Assembly: GCA_947174415.1 (NCBI GenBank)
Contig: CAMWIW010000004.1
Location: 1-64,000 of the forward strand
DNA: 64,000 bases
Direction: 5' to 3'
Source of the DNA: an uncultured Clostridia bacterium
GTDB taxonomy: Bacteria > Bacillota > Clostridia > Christensenellales > Borkfalkiaceae
The translations under genes and the position numbers were made by a program. Shown here piece after piece: positions 7,760-16,192 of the stretch; positions within the stretch are counted from its first letter, which is position 1; each line of letters opens with the position of its first letter. The notes beneath the pieces were generated by a model. It was not told the origin of the DNA, did not search any database, and saw only the letters and a list, made by a program, of their open reading frames with translations.

Positions 7760-8956
7760 TTACAAAAGTTCGGCTGTTTCTCTTGCTATAACGAGTTCTT
7801 CGTTTGTAGGAATGATAAGAACCTTGACTTTTGAAGATTTTGCCGATATATCGCGGATAGTTCCGTCGTTTTTAGCCTTGTTCGCCTTTGCGCTGAACTT
7901 AACGCCGAGGAACTCAAGTCCCTTGCAAACGTCCTCTCTGACCGTGGGAGTATTTTCACCTACGCCCGCAGTGAATACTATGCAGTTAAGACCGCCCATA
8001 GCCGCAGCGTATGCTCCAACGTATTTTTTAACCTGATATGCAAACATATCGAGAGCGAGCGCGCACCTTTCGTTGCCCTTCTTAGCGCCTGAAAGCAAAT
8101 CTCTGAAATCGCTCGAAACGCCTGAAATTCCCGCAACACCGCACTTTTTATTCAGATAGTTTACGACTTCTTCGTGGCTCATCCCCTTCTTTCTTGCAAG
8201 GAACTCAACCGCAGAAGCGTCAATATCGCCCGAACGCGTTCCCATAAGAACGCCCGCAAGCGGTGTAAAGCCCATAGAAGTATCTACGCACTTACCGCCG
8301 TCAACCGCGGAAATGGACGATCCGTTGCCGAGGTGGCAGGTTACTATTTTAAGCTCTTCGGGTTTCTTGCCGAGATATTTAGCCGCCTCGCCCGCAACGA
8401 ACTTGTGGCTCGTGCCGTGTGCTCCGTACTTTCTTACGCCGAATTCTTTATAATCGTTGTAATCAATGCCGTAAAGATAGGCCTTTTCGGGCATAGTCTG
8501 ATGGAAAGAGCTGTCGAAAACGAGCGCCATAGGAGTTTTAGGCATAACTTTCATGCAAGCTTTCAAGCCCATAGCCGCTGCGGGATTGTGCAAAGGCGCA
8601 AGCTCGAAAGTCTTTTCTTCCAAAGTCTTTAATACTTCGTGCGTAACGAGAGTCGTCTTTTTGAAGTACTCGCCGCTCGCAACTACTCTGTGTCCCACTG
8701 CATCTATTTCGTCCATAGACTTGATAACGCCGATATCGTCGTCGCGGAGAGCCTCCAAAACGAGCTGAATAGCAACTTCATGGCTGGGCATAGCTTCCTT
8801 ATAAATTCTCTCTTCGCCGTTGCCCTTTGCCTTTAAAACAGAACCGCGAATACCTATTCTTTCGCAGTTACCTTTAGCCAAAACCTTTTCGGTTTCCATA
8901 TCGATAAGCTGATATTTGAGTGAAGAACTTCCTGCGTTAACTACTAAAATTTTCAT
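7760..8956 (-). CDS. ackA: Acetate kinase
   Basis: A 398-residue enzyme making ATP and acetate from acetyl phosphate. The N-terminal VNAGSSSLKYQLID is the phosphate-binding signature; HLGNGSS, DTSMGFTPLAG and TRSGDIDASA are the expected nucleotide and metal-site segments. It follows pta by 18 bp, forming the acetyl-CoA to acetate pathway. The Shine-Dalgarno is AAGGGGA. Confidence 0.97.
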   Translation of the reverse strand: MKILVVNAGSSSLKYQLIDMETEKVLAKGNCERIGIRGSVLKAKGNGEERIYKEAMPSHEVAIQLVLEALRDDDIGVIKSMDEIDAVGHRVVASGEYFKKTTLVTHEVLKTLEEKTFELAPLHNPAAAMGLKACMKVMPKTPMALVFDSSFHQTMPEKAYLYGIDYNDYKEFGVRKYGAHGTSHKFVAGEAAKYLGKKPEELKIVTCHLGNGSSISAVDGGKCVDTSMGFTPLAGVLMGTRSGDIDASAVEFLARKKGMSHEEVVNYLNKKCGVAGISGVSSDFRDLLSGAKKGNERCALALDMFAYQVKKYVGAYAAAMGGLNCIVFTAGVGENTPTVREDVCKGLEFLGVKFSAKANKAKNDGTIRDISAKSSKVKVLIIPTNEELVIARETAELL

Positions 8957-8974
8957 TTTGTTTATCCCCTTTTA

Positions 8975-10042
8975 TTATTCTGCCTGTAATGCCGTTACGG
9001 CAACGGTTGCCACGATATCTTCAACGCTACATCCGCGCGACAAATCGTTCAAAGGTTTTGCAAAGCCCTGACATACAGGACCTATCGCCATATAGCCGCC
9101 GAAACGCTGAGCGATTTTATAGCCGATATTACCCGCGTTAATGTTGGGGAACACGAATACGTTAGCGTGTCCCGCAACCTTAGAACCGGGAGCTTTAAGC
9201 TCGCCTACCTCGGGCGCTACAGCCGCGTCGAATTGGAATTCGCCGTCCAAAGCAAGGTCGGGTGCGTTGGTTTTTGCAATTTCGGTTGCTTTTTGCATTT
9301 TGGGAACTGACTGCGTGAACTTATCGTCGTTGCCGCTGCCCTTCGTTGAGAACGAAAGCATTGCAACTCTCGGTTCTATACCCGCTATATCCTTTGCCGT
9401 CTTAGCGGAAGTTATAGCAATATCCGCAAGCTGTTCAGCGGTGGGTTCGATATTTATTGCGCAATCCGCAAATACGGCGACGCCGTCGGGATTGTAAGGG
9501 TTGTTTTTATCGGGCGCAATCATTATAAAGCAGCTCGATACAGTATTTATGCCGGGAGCGGTTTTTACAACCTGCAAGCCGGGGCGGAGCGTGTTTGCCG
9601 TCGAATGGCACGCGCCCGAAACGTAACCGTCAACGTCGCCTGCTTTAAGCATAAGCGCGCCGAACATCGTTCTGTCCTTTGCCTGTTCCGCCGCCTGTTC
9701 TTCCGTCATACCTTTTGCTTTTCTTGCCTCATATAAGATATTTGCATATACGGCGGTTTTTTCGGAGGTGAGCGGGTCGATAAGCGTTATACCCGTAAGG
9801 TCAACTTCGGGAGCAACTTTTTTGCACTCTGCTTCGTTACCGATAAGAACTATTTTTGCAATACCTTCCTTGGTAATCTGCGCCGCTGCCTCAACTACAC
9901 GCTTGTCCTCGCCTTCGCATAATACTATAGTTTTATTGCGGAGTGCGGCTTTTTCTTTGATTTCTCTAAGAAGTGAAGGCGTACCGTTTACAGCGTCGGC
10001 AACTTCCTTTCCCGCTTTCTTAATTTTGTCAAGCAATGACAT
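8975..10042 (-). CDS. pta: Phosphate acetyltransferase
   Basis: A 355-residue short-form Pta (PTA_PTB fold) converting acetyl-CoA and phosphate to acetyl phosphate. DGYVSGACHSTANTLRP is the substrate-binding segment, with VFPNINAGNIGYKIAQR near the C-terminus. The regulatory N-terminal domains of enterobacterial Pta are absent, as is normal in Firmicutes. It is the first gene of pta-ackA, with an AAGGAG Shine-Dalgarno. Confidence 0.95.
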   Translation of the reverse strand: MSLLDKIKKAGKEVADAVNGTPSLLREIKEKAALRNKTIVLCEGEDKRVVEAAAQITKEGIAKIVLIGNEAECKKVAPEVDLTGITLIDPLTSEKTAVYANILYEARKAKGMTEEQAAEQAKDRTMFGALMLKAGDVDGYVSGACHSTANTLRPGLQVVKTAPGINTVSSCFIMIAPDKNNPYNPDGVAVFADCAINIEPTAEQLADIAITSAKTAKDIAGIEPRVAMLSFSTKGSGNDDKFTQSVPKMQKATEIAKTNAPDLALDGEFQFDAAVAPEVGELKAPGSKVAGHANVFVFPNINAGNIGYKIAQRFGGYMAIGPVCQGFAKPLNDLSRGCSVEDIVATVAVTALQAE

Positions 10043-10075
10043 TTCGTTTTCTCCTTAAATTACTTTATTTTTAAC

Positions 10076-10100
10076 TCAAACCGTTATATAATAGGTTTGA
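10076..10100. promoter_or_regulatory. Inverted repeat between pta and tmcAL
   Basis: Arms TCAAACC and GGTTTGA with an 11-nt AT-rich centre containing TATAAT. It sits between divergent genes and could be an operator or promoter element for either; weak support. Confidence 0.35.
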
Positions 10101-10149
10101 TACAACATTACCATTATATACCAACTTTTTTTGATTGTAAAGATTTAAA

Positions 10150-11307
10150 ATGAAAATTTGCGGAATAATTTGTGAATTTAATCCCTTTCACAACGGGCAC
10201 GCCTATATTTTGGAAGAGGCACGCCGCCTTTCGGGGTGCGACGCGTTGGTTTGCATTATGAGCGGAAGTTTCACTCAACGCGGAGATATTTGCATAGTCG
10301 ATAAATACTTAAGAGCAACCCACGCCGTTAAGGGCGGCGCGGATTGCGTTATTGAATTACCCGCGGCATTTGCGGTCGCGCCCGCCGAAATTTTTGCAAG
10401 CGGAGCAGTGAAAATTCTTTCCTCCATACCCGATTTGGACACGCTCGCGTTCGGGTGCGAAAGCGGAAGCGACAGCGATTTTATTTCCGCCGCAAAACTG
10501 CTTCTGACTGAAAGCGACGCTTTCAAAAGCGCGCTCAGGCGCAAGCTTGACGAGGGTGAAAGCTATATCAAAAGCTATGCTTTTGCGTTTGAAAGCGTGG
10601 GCGGGAACGCAGAGCTTCTATCAAAACCGAACAACACCCTCGGAGTTGAATATGCAAAAGCAGTTTTAAGAAACGGGAAAGCCGTAAGACTTTTGCCTGT
10701 TAAGCGCGTCGGCTCGGGCTATAACGACGGAGAACTTAAAGAAAATTTTTCGTCGGCAAGTGCGATACGAAATAATTTAAGTTCACATTTGATTAAAAGT
10801 AATATGCCGGACTATTCCATTAACGATTTAACCGACTTTTCAGACGAAAACGAAAGATTTTATTCGTTTATGCGGCTTATTCTTTCGCGCTCTTCCCCCG
10901 AAAAACTGACGCAAGTTTACGGCTGCACCGACGGTTTGGAAAACTCGTTAAAAAATCAGCAAGACTTGCCGTTTGACGAAATAGTTCGCTCGGCAACCTC
11001 GAAGCGGTTCACGACTTCGCGGATAAAGAGAATTTTATGCGCGAACTTCTTGGACCTGTACCGCTCCGACTGTGAAAAATTTTTAAATACAGACCTCTAC
11101 CTTTCACCTCTTGCCGTTAACAAAAAGAGCGCTGACAAAGTTTTATCCGCGATTGCAAAATCCGCTTATCCCGTATTAACCTGCGGCAGCGACAAAATGA
11201 AATTAAACGAAATCGCCAAAGCGTGCAAAGAAAAAGACGATTTTGCATACATGCAATGGCAACAGATTGTAGGCAAAAATTTAAAATCAAAAATGCTATC
11301 GGTTTAA
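10150..11307 (+). CDS. tmcAL: tRNA(Met) cytidine acetate ligase
   Basis: A 385-residue TmcAL (YlbM-type) enzyme, which uses acetate and ATP to make N4-acetylcytidine at the wobble base of elongator tRNA-Met. It starts with CGIICEFNPFHNGH, the nucleotidyltransferase HxGH-type signature with the family-typical GIIxEFNPFHNGH, and has MSGSFTQRG and a conserved PSSASAIR-like segment (NFSSASAIR). It is divergent from pta-ackA, genes that make acetate, its substrate. No strong Shine-Dalgarno is seen. Confidence 0.92.
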   Translation: MKICGIICEFNPFHNGHAYILEEARRLSGCDALVCIMSGSFTQRGDICIVDKYLRATHAVKGGADCVIELPAAFAVAPAEIFASGAVKILSSIPDLDTLAFGCESGSDSDFISAAKLLLTESDAFKSALRRKLDEGESYIKSYAFAFESVGGNAELLSKPNNTLGVEYAKAVLRNGKAVRLLPVKRVGSGYNDGELKENFSSASAIRNNLSSHLIKSNMPDYSINDLTDFSDENERFYSFMRLILSRSSPEKLTQVYGCTDGLENSLKNQQDLPFDEIVRSATSKRFTTSRIKRILCANFLDLYRSDCEKFLNTDLYLSPLAVNKKSADKVLSAIAKSAYPVLTCGSDKMKLNEIAKACKEKDDFAYMQWQQIVGKNLKSKMLSV

Positions 11308-11311
11308 AATA

Positions 11312-11345
11312 AAATTGCGCGGCTAAAAGCCGCGCAATTTTTAAA
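11312..11345. terminator. Bidirectional terminator
   Basis: 13-bp perfect arms AAATTGCGCGGCT/AGCCGCGCAATTT with a 3-nt loop and flanking A and T tracts, between convergent genes. Confidence 0.9.
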
Positions 11346-13043
11346 TTAATTGTTAATAATTTGTTTTAACGCCTTTAAGTTTGCCTCTTGAGCTTGGCCT
11401 CTGTAAATAAACACGACTGCCAACCAATAAACGGCAATTATTATTGCGAAAATTATATCGAATACCATAACGATAGTTGAAAGCATGTCTGACGTACGGT
11501 TGCAATTTTGCACTAAGGTATTTGCCTGACTGCTGATATTTATCAACCCCGTTACAGCCGAATTAAAATCGTTTATAGCCTCTTTTACCGTCTCCGCTGC
11601 TACCGTAAGTCCGTCGTGAAAGTCTTTCACTAAGTATTTTTCGTTTGCAGTATTTACGGCAAATTTTAAGTTTTTGAAGTTTTCAACGGTTTTATTAAAT
11701 TCGTTTTTGTTGTTTTCAAAATCAGTATTACCCAAAACCGATTTCATTGTATCGATATTGCAAGTAAAATAGCTGAACGTTACGTAGTTTTTGTCTTCAA
11801 TATATACCGAATAGTTATAAATGCCGTCAGCATTATAATAGCCGCTGATTTCTTCAAGCCTTTCGGGCAATCCGTTTATTACCGACTTATACATATTCAA
11901 GTGCGCAATAAAGTCGTTCTGACAAGCTCTTAAATCTGATGCGGTAACTATAATCCTGTTTACGTCGCTACATAATGGCGCTCCAAGCCATAGCAGCGAA
12001 CCGTCTGATGCTTTGCTTAAATTTCCCTCATATTCGGCAACGGCGGCTGTATATGCATTGAATTTTTCGTTTAATTCATCTATCGCACCGCCGTTTGAAG
12101 AGCCGCCAAAATATTCAACCGCACCTGACAAAACGTAAGGCTGTCCTTCCTCTAAAGCTTTAACGGTATTTATAACAGTCTTTGCCTTAGCTAAATAATC
12201 TCTTACAATTGTAAGCAACTCTTCATATTTGACTTTTTCGGAAGACCTGTCAAATATTTCTCTTGCCGCCGCTATAGCCCCTTCAGTGGACGAGCTGTCG
12301 TTAAGGACGTCAAGATATTCATTTAATTTTGTTTTGTATGCCGAACAGGTTATTTCAACGTCTTGTCCTTCAAGAACGGGCAAATCTTTGAACTTTACTA
12401 TAAACGAATTTTCGGCTGACATAGCAGCGCCGGTTAAATCATTTCCCGCTTTCTGTTTTGCGGCGTTCAGAACAGCTAATGCAGCTTCTTGTTCCGCCTC
12501 TGTTTCTTTTGATGCTTCGTCATATTCTTTGCTTGCTTCTTCTATTGCTTTGTTATAGGCGTCGGTCGCGCTTTTAAGCGCAGTCTTAAAGTCCGCATAA
12601 ATTTTTTCAAATTCAGCTAGCTCGTCGCTAAGCGTTTCAAAAGTATATTCAGGGGAAACAAACCCAAGGATTTGTTCTGTTGACCAAATACTCGCTTCCT
12701 GCGAATATGCGTCGTTCAGTTCATACGCAGCAACCTTTGCATAGTCTGTCATATCCGCACTGAGCTTTGTTGCAAATTCCGTTTTGTCCGCATTTACAGG
12801 GACAACGTAAGCGTAAATTATAAGGTTAATTACGATAAAAAGAAAACCGATTAACGTAGCAACCCAACTGATAATGCCGACAGTTTCGTGCAACGGATTT
12901 TTGCATTTCGGCTCGAATTTCTTTAATTCCTCGAATTTTTCGTTATCGCAGTCTTTGAGGGAAGCTTTTAAATCCTCCCTCTTATTTTTTGCAACACTTT
13001 TTCCAAACTTGCCGTAGAGCTCTTCAACGTGTTCGTTCGTCAT
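11346..13043 (-). CDS. Unknown two-helix membrane protein with large external coiled-coil domain
   Basis: I do not recognise this 565-residue protein. Visible: a charged cytoplasmic N-terminus (1-50) with a KNP motif, a first membrane helix (about 57-80), a long external region rich in Ala/Glu/Lys coiled-coil heptads (about 150-210) with two later Cys, and a second membrane helix near 528-552 with a short cytoplasmic tail. The topology resembles surface stalk or sensor proteins, but no catalytic motif is evident. It is transcribed divergently from a small Xre regulator and its promoter is overlaid by operator-like repeats, so expression is probably repressed by that regulator. Confidence 0.7.
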   Translation of the reverse strand: MTNEHVEELYGKFGKSVAKNKREDLKASLKDCDNEKFEELKKFEPKCKNPLHETVGIISWVATLIGFLFIVINLIIYAYVVPVNADKTEFATKLSADMTDYAKVAAYELNDAYSQEASIWSTEQILGFVSPEYTFETLSDELAEFEKIYADFKTALKSATDAYNKAIEEASKEYDEASKETEAEQEAALAVLNAAKQKAGNDLTGAAMSAENSFIVKFKDLPVLEGQDVEITCSAYKTKLNEYLDVLNDSSSTEGAIAAAREIFDRSSEKVKYEELLTIVRDYLAKAKTVINTVKALEEGQPYVLSGAVEYFGGSSNGGAIDELNEKFNAYTAAVAEYEGNLSKASDGSLLWLGAPLCSDVNRIIVTASDLRACQNDFIAHLNMYKSVINGLPERLEEISGYYNADGIYNYSVYIEDKNYVTFSYFTCNIDTMKSVLGNTDFENNKNEFNKTVENFKNLKFAVNTANEKYLVKDFHDGLTVAAETVKEAINDFNSAVTGLINISSQANTLVQNCNRTSDMLSTIVMVFDIIFAIIIAVYWLAVVFIYRGQAQEANLKALKQIINN

Positions 13044-13065
13044 ATAATTTCCCCTTATATCGTTT

Positions 13066-13148
13066 GATTAAGTAATCTAATCATTAAGTTAATTATATGA
13101 CTAAATATTCTAATATGTCAACCCATTTGATTAAATTTTTTAATATAT
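13066..13148. promoter_or_regulatory. Three operator-like repeats and promoter between membrane-protein and Xre genes
   Basis: GA(T/C)TAA starts recur at 13066, 13099 and 13129, about 30-33 bp apart, each with dyad symmetry (GATTA-N7-TAATC; ATTAAATTTTTTAAT). The minus promoter TTGACA (13116-13121) / 18 nt / TATAAT (13092-13097) contains the middle repeat. This fits cooperative Xre binding; not proven. Confidence 0.55.
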
Positions 13149-13181
13149 TTTTGAAGTAGTGTCAATATAAAAGGTGCGACT

Positions 13182-13487
13182 ATGATTAGATTACATGAAC
13201 TGAGATCCGAAAAAAATTTATCCCAAAGAGAGCTTGCAAAGATTATGAGCGTAAGTCAAGGCACTTACAACAATTGGGAGAACGAAAATACGCAGCCCTC
13301 TATCGAACAACTCATTTCACTTGCGAATTTTTTTGGGGTGTCGGTCGATTACCTTATCGGCAGAACGGACGACGCCGGAATACAATTTCTTCACGCACAG
13401 CAAGATTTTACGGGCAGAATTTTAAATTCTTTGGACAGAGAAACTCAAGACGCAATATTGACTATTTTGAAAAAGTTACAAAAATAA
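13182..13487 (+). CDS. Xre-family helix-turn-helix regulator
   Basis: A 101-residue cI/Cro-type regulator. The N-terminal HTH reads LSQRELAKIMSVSQGTYNNWE (residues about 14-34), then SVDYLIGRTDD, typical of the SinR/Xre family, and a short C-terminal helix likely used for dimerisation. It is divergent from the unknown 565-residue membrane protein and probably represses both genes from the shared intergenic repeats. AAAAGG is the Shine-Dalgarno. Confidence 0.93.
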   Translation: MIRLHELRSEKNLSQRELAKIMSVSQGTYNNWENENTQPSIEQLISLANFFGVSVDYLIGRTDDAGIQFLHAQQDFTGRILNSLDRETQDAILTILKKLQK

Positions 13488-13514
13488 AAACCCGCTTAAA
13501 AAAGCGGGTTTTAT
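13486..13514. terminator. Bidirectional terminator
   Basis: 11-bp arms AAAACCCGCTT/AAGCGGGTTTT overlapping the Xre stop codon, between convergent genes. Confidence 0.85.
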
Positions 13515-13515
13515 T

Positions 13516-14214
13516 TTACAGTGAACTAAGATAGGCAACTTCTTGTGGGGAAAGCTTTCTGTAAGCTCCCCTGTCAAGTCCCCTTAAAGTGATTTCACCT
13601 ATCTTTATGCGTTTTAATAACGTAACTTCCTTGCCTATCGCGGCAAACATTTTTCTGATTTCTCGGTTTTTACCTTCCGTCAAGGTAATATGGATTTTTG
13701 TGTAAGCCTTGTTCGTTTCAACGATATGCGCCTTACATTTCTTAGTCATATAGCCGTCGATTTCAACCCCACTTCTTATAGGGTTTAAATTGGTTTCGGT
13801 CAGAACGCCCTCGATTTTTACGAGATAGGTTTTCGGTACTTCGTTGGAAGGGTGAGTAAGCTTTTGCGCAAGTTCTCCGTCCGTGGTCATTATCAAAAGC
13901 CCTTCACTGTCGTAATCGAGCCGCCCAACGGGATAAATTCTGCCCACGCCTTGCGGCATCAAATCCATAACCGTCTTTCTGCCGCGCTCGTCGGAAACCG
14001 AACAGATATATCCTTTCGGCTTATTTAAAAGATAGTATTCATTCTTTTTCAATACCACTTTTTGTCCGTTCACTGAAACTTCGTCGTCAAAACCGACTTC
14101 AAGCCCCAAAGACGCCGTTTTACCGTTTACCGTAACTTTACCTTCGGATATGAGTTTATCACACTCCCTGCGCGAAGCCACGCCCGCAGCGGCAAGAAAT
14201 TTATTAATTCGCAT
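13516..14214 (-). CDS. rluB: rRNA pseudouridine synthase, RluB/RsuA family
   Basis: A 232-residue enzyme making pseudouridine in rRNA (23S position 2605 in characterised RluB). It has an N-terminal S4 RNA-binding domain (MRINKFLAAAGVASRRECD), the catalytic loop YPVGRLDYDSEGLL with Asp in RLDYDS, and the C-terminal NREIRKMFAAIG. The ATG at 14214 is preferred over an upstream TTG because S4 homology begins there. It follows a carboxypeptidase gene within the scpAB-ytf cluster, the usual Firmicute neighbourhood. Confidence 0.9.
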   Translation of the reverse strand: MRINKFLAAAGVASRRECDKLISEGKVTVNGKTASLGLEVGFDDEVSVNGQKVVLKKNEYYLLNKPKGYICSVSDERGRKTVMDLMPQGVGRIYPVGRLDYDSEGLLIMTTDGELAQKLTHPSNEVPKTYLVKIEGVLTETNLNPIRSGVEIDGYMTKKCKAHIVETNKAYTKIHITLTEGKNREIRKMFAAIGKEVTLLKRIKIGEITLRGLDRGAYRKLSPQEVAYLSSL

Positions 14215-14230
14215 TGTAGAAACCAACTTA

Positions 14231-15250
14231 TTATTTGTTATCTACAATACTATACAAATTTTCGTTAAAAATCAAGCCGTTTGCGTCGTAAATTTCAAGT
14301 CTTGCAACCAAGTCTCCCTTCTTTGTACCGTTTCCGTCAATCAACGGAACGACTTTATAGTCAAAGTTTTCACCGTTTTTAACGACTAATTTATACGGCT
14401 TGGAAAGTTTACAGAGTATGCCGTTAGACGAGAAAACGCTATCAGCGCTTAAATTTAGCAGTTTAAAGTTCTCGAAAGCATAGTCAAAGATGGCTTTGCT
14501 TCGCTCGTACATATCGGGACAATTCAGAACCACGGTAACAACGTCCATTCCGTTTCTTTCAGCAGACGAAACCAAACAACGTCCAGCCTTTAAGGTATAG
14601 CCCGTTTTAACTCCGTTTGCTCCCTCGTAGGTGTAAAGCATTTTGTTTTTGTTTGCATACGTGCGGAAATTGCCCTTATGCGTTTTAGTGGAAACGACTT
14701 GTCTGAAAGTTTCATTTCTCATAGCGTAGCAAGCGATTTTACACAGGTCGCGTGCAGTCGTGTAATGACTGTCGTCAGGCAATCCGCTGGGGTTTGCGAA
14801 GTTGGTACTTTCAACGCCGATTTTCTTTGCGCGGTTGTTCATCACTTCTACAAACTTCTCCACGCTGCCGCTGTGGTGAATGGCAAGCGCGGTTGCGCTG
14901 TCGTTGCCCGAACGGAGCATCAAACCGTAAAGCAAATCTCTTATATCAATCTGCTCGCCTTTTTTAAGGTAGATACTCGAGCCTTCCACGCCAACAGCTT
15001 TATCGGGGACGGTAATAACCTCGTCAAGGTTGCAGTCCTCAACGATTATCAACGCCGTCATAATCTTCGTAGTGCTTGCCATTGGCAATCTTGCGTCGGC
15101 ATTGCCATCTCTAAGCACTGTTTCGGTAGAAAGCTCCATCGCGATTTCCGCGGCTGCGCTCGCCTCAGCGTTCAACGGCTTAGCTACCGAAACCGCACCT
15201 AAAATGAAACATACTATTAAAAAGCTTAAAAATAAATATTTTTTACGCAT
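14231..15250 (-). CDS. D-alanyl-D-alanine carboxypeptidase (DacF/DacB type)
   Basis: A 339-residue exported penicillin-binding protein that trims the stem peptide of peptidoglycan. It has a signal peptide (1-28), active-site STTK (SxxK), SGN (RSGNDSA) and KTG (VKTGYT) motifs in order, and a short C-terminal beta domain. Its position after gerW-, ytfI- and scpAB-type genes matches the dacB/dacF site in spore-formers, so a role in spore cortex is possible. It overlaps the preceding frame by 8 nt (translational coupling) and has no clear Shine-Dalgarno. Confidence 0.9.
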   Translation of the reverse strand: MRKKYLFLSFLIVCFILGAVSVAKPLNAEASAAAEIAMELSTETVLRDGNADARLPMASTTKIMTALIIVEDCNLDEVITVPDKAVGVEGSSIYLKKGEQIDIRDLLYGLMLRSGNDSATALAIHHSGSVEKFVEVMNNRAKKIGVESTNFANPSGLPDDSHYTTARDLCKIACYAMRNETFRQVVSTKTHKGNFRTYANKNKMLYTYEGANGVKTGYTLKAGRCLVSSAERNGMDVVTVVLNCPDMYERSKAIFDYAFENFKLLNLSADSVFSSNGILCKLSKPYKLVVKNGENFDYKVVPLIDGNGTKKGDLVARLEIYDANGLIFNENLYSIVDNK

Positions 15251-15617
15251 TGTCAGTCAGTTTATGAATTAGCTCTCCCGTTTTATCTATCAGCGTATCT
15301 ATGGCGTCGTCGTCCATTTTCATAAGACGGCAACCCGTTCCGTCGTCAACCAAAAAGCCCTTGGGTTTTACGGTAATAACAGTACCGTTTCCGCCCGCAA
15401 GCTGAAATCCGTCGGCTTCCTTATAAGTTTTAACGTCGCCGTATTCTCCGCCGCCGCTCAAATTCACCACGGTAACCGACGAAAGAGGAATGACCTCCGT
15501 GCCGCTAATCGTAACTATTGATTTACCCACGACGGTATCAGCGCCCGCAACCTTCTCAATTGAAATAGCGGGTGCGTCAAATTCTTTATCTCTGCTTCTT
15601 TTAATTTTTGCGTTCAT
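15243..15617 (-). CDS. ytfJ: GerW/YtfJ-like sporulation protein
   Basis: A 124-residue soluble protein with the GerW fold: VVGKSIVTISGTEVIPLS (about 30-47), a glycine-rich turn (LSGGGEYGD), then VITVKPKGFLV. In Bacillus, GerW is needed for lysozyme-sensitive spore germination. The usual central glycine-rich stretch is shorter here and the C-terminal helix (IDTLIDKTGELIHKL) is longer. It follows a DUF2953-like gene, the ytfI-ytfJ order. GGAG precedes the ATG. Confidence 0.78.
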   Translation of the reverse strand: MNAKIKRSRDKEFDAPAISIEKVAGADTVVGKSIVTISGTEVIPLSSVTVVNLSGGGEYGDVKTYKEADGFQLAGGNGTVITVKPKGFLVDDGTGCRLMKMDDDAIDTLIDKTGELIHKLTDNA

Positions 15618-16125
15618 TTATTTTCTCCAAAATTATTATTAAAAGTATTTTTGCGAAAACGATTAAGTTAAGTACCGTTACCGCCTTTAAGTAGTATCTT
15701 ATCTCCGAATGTTCGGCGTTTAAAACCACGTAATTTCTCAATTTCCCGTAGTTTCCGTTCATCTGTAAAAATTTATAAATTGCCGTAGTAAGTCCGCTCT
15801 GTAATAAAAGAATATAAGCGTTTGCGTCCTTCTGCATACCGTAGTCGCCAAGCTGGACTATCTTATAGATGCAAACCTGATTGAAAATTTTGTAAAAATT
15901 CATTTTAAAGGTCGAAGCGTCTATATTCTTCTTTTTTCCGTTAATCTGCATCTCCCGCGGGTGATTTTCAACGGTATTTGCGTTGAAAAAATTTATTCCG
16001 TATGCTCCCGCATTTATGCTCGCGTATTTGGTCGAGGTATTAATATAAACGTAGTTATAAACGTGCACGGGAAACACCGAAATAAGAAAACCCACCGCGG
16101 CAAGCCAAACCAATACGTCCGTCAT
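15601..16125 (-). CDS. YtfI-like (DUF2953) membrane-associated protein
   Basis: A 174-residue protein with an N-terminal membrane helix (about 3-28), a polar central domain and a C-terminal hydrophobic helix (about 146-168). The order ytfI-ytfJ and the helix near DANAYILLLQSGL support DUF2953, but residue conservation is thin. The ATG at 16125 is chosen: the frame extends upstream to a TTG at 16176, but that lies inside the scpB terminator. No strong Shine-Dalgarno is seen. Confidence 0.6.
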   Translation of the reverse strand: MTDVLVWLAAVGFLISVFPVHVYNYVYINTSTKYASINAGAYGINFFNANTVENHPREMQINGKKKNIDASTFKMNFYKIFNQVCIYKIVQLGDYGMQKDANAYILLLQSGLTTAIYKFLQMNGNYGKLRNYVVLNAEHSEIRYYLKAVTVLNLIVFAKILLIIILEKINERKN

Positions 16126-16161
16126 AACTTTATTATTTGTAACAATTATTAAAATATACAA

Positions 16162-16187
16162 AAAAGGACGGTACAAGCCGTCCTTTT
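16162..16187 (-). terminator. scpB terminator
   Basis: 10-bp arms AAAAGGACGG/CCGTCCTTTT, loop of 6, followed on the minus strand by more Ts. Confidence 0.8.
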
Positions 16188-16192
16188 AATTT

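Noticed and set aside
16126..16176. Upstream TTG start for the YtfI-like gene
   Set aside because: It would lie inside the scpB terminator stem-loop.
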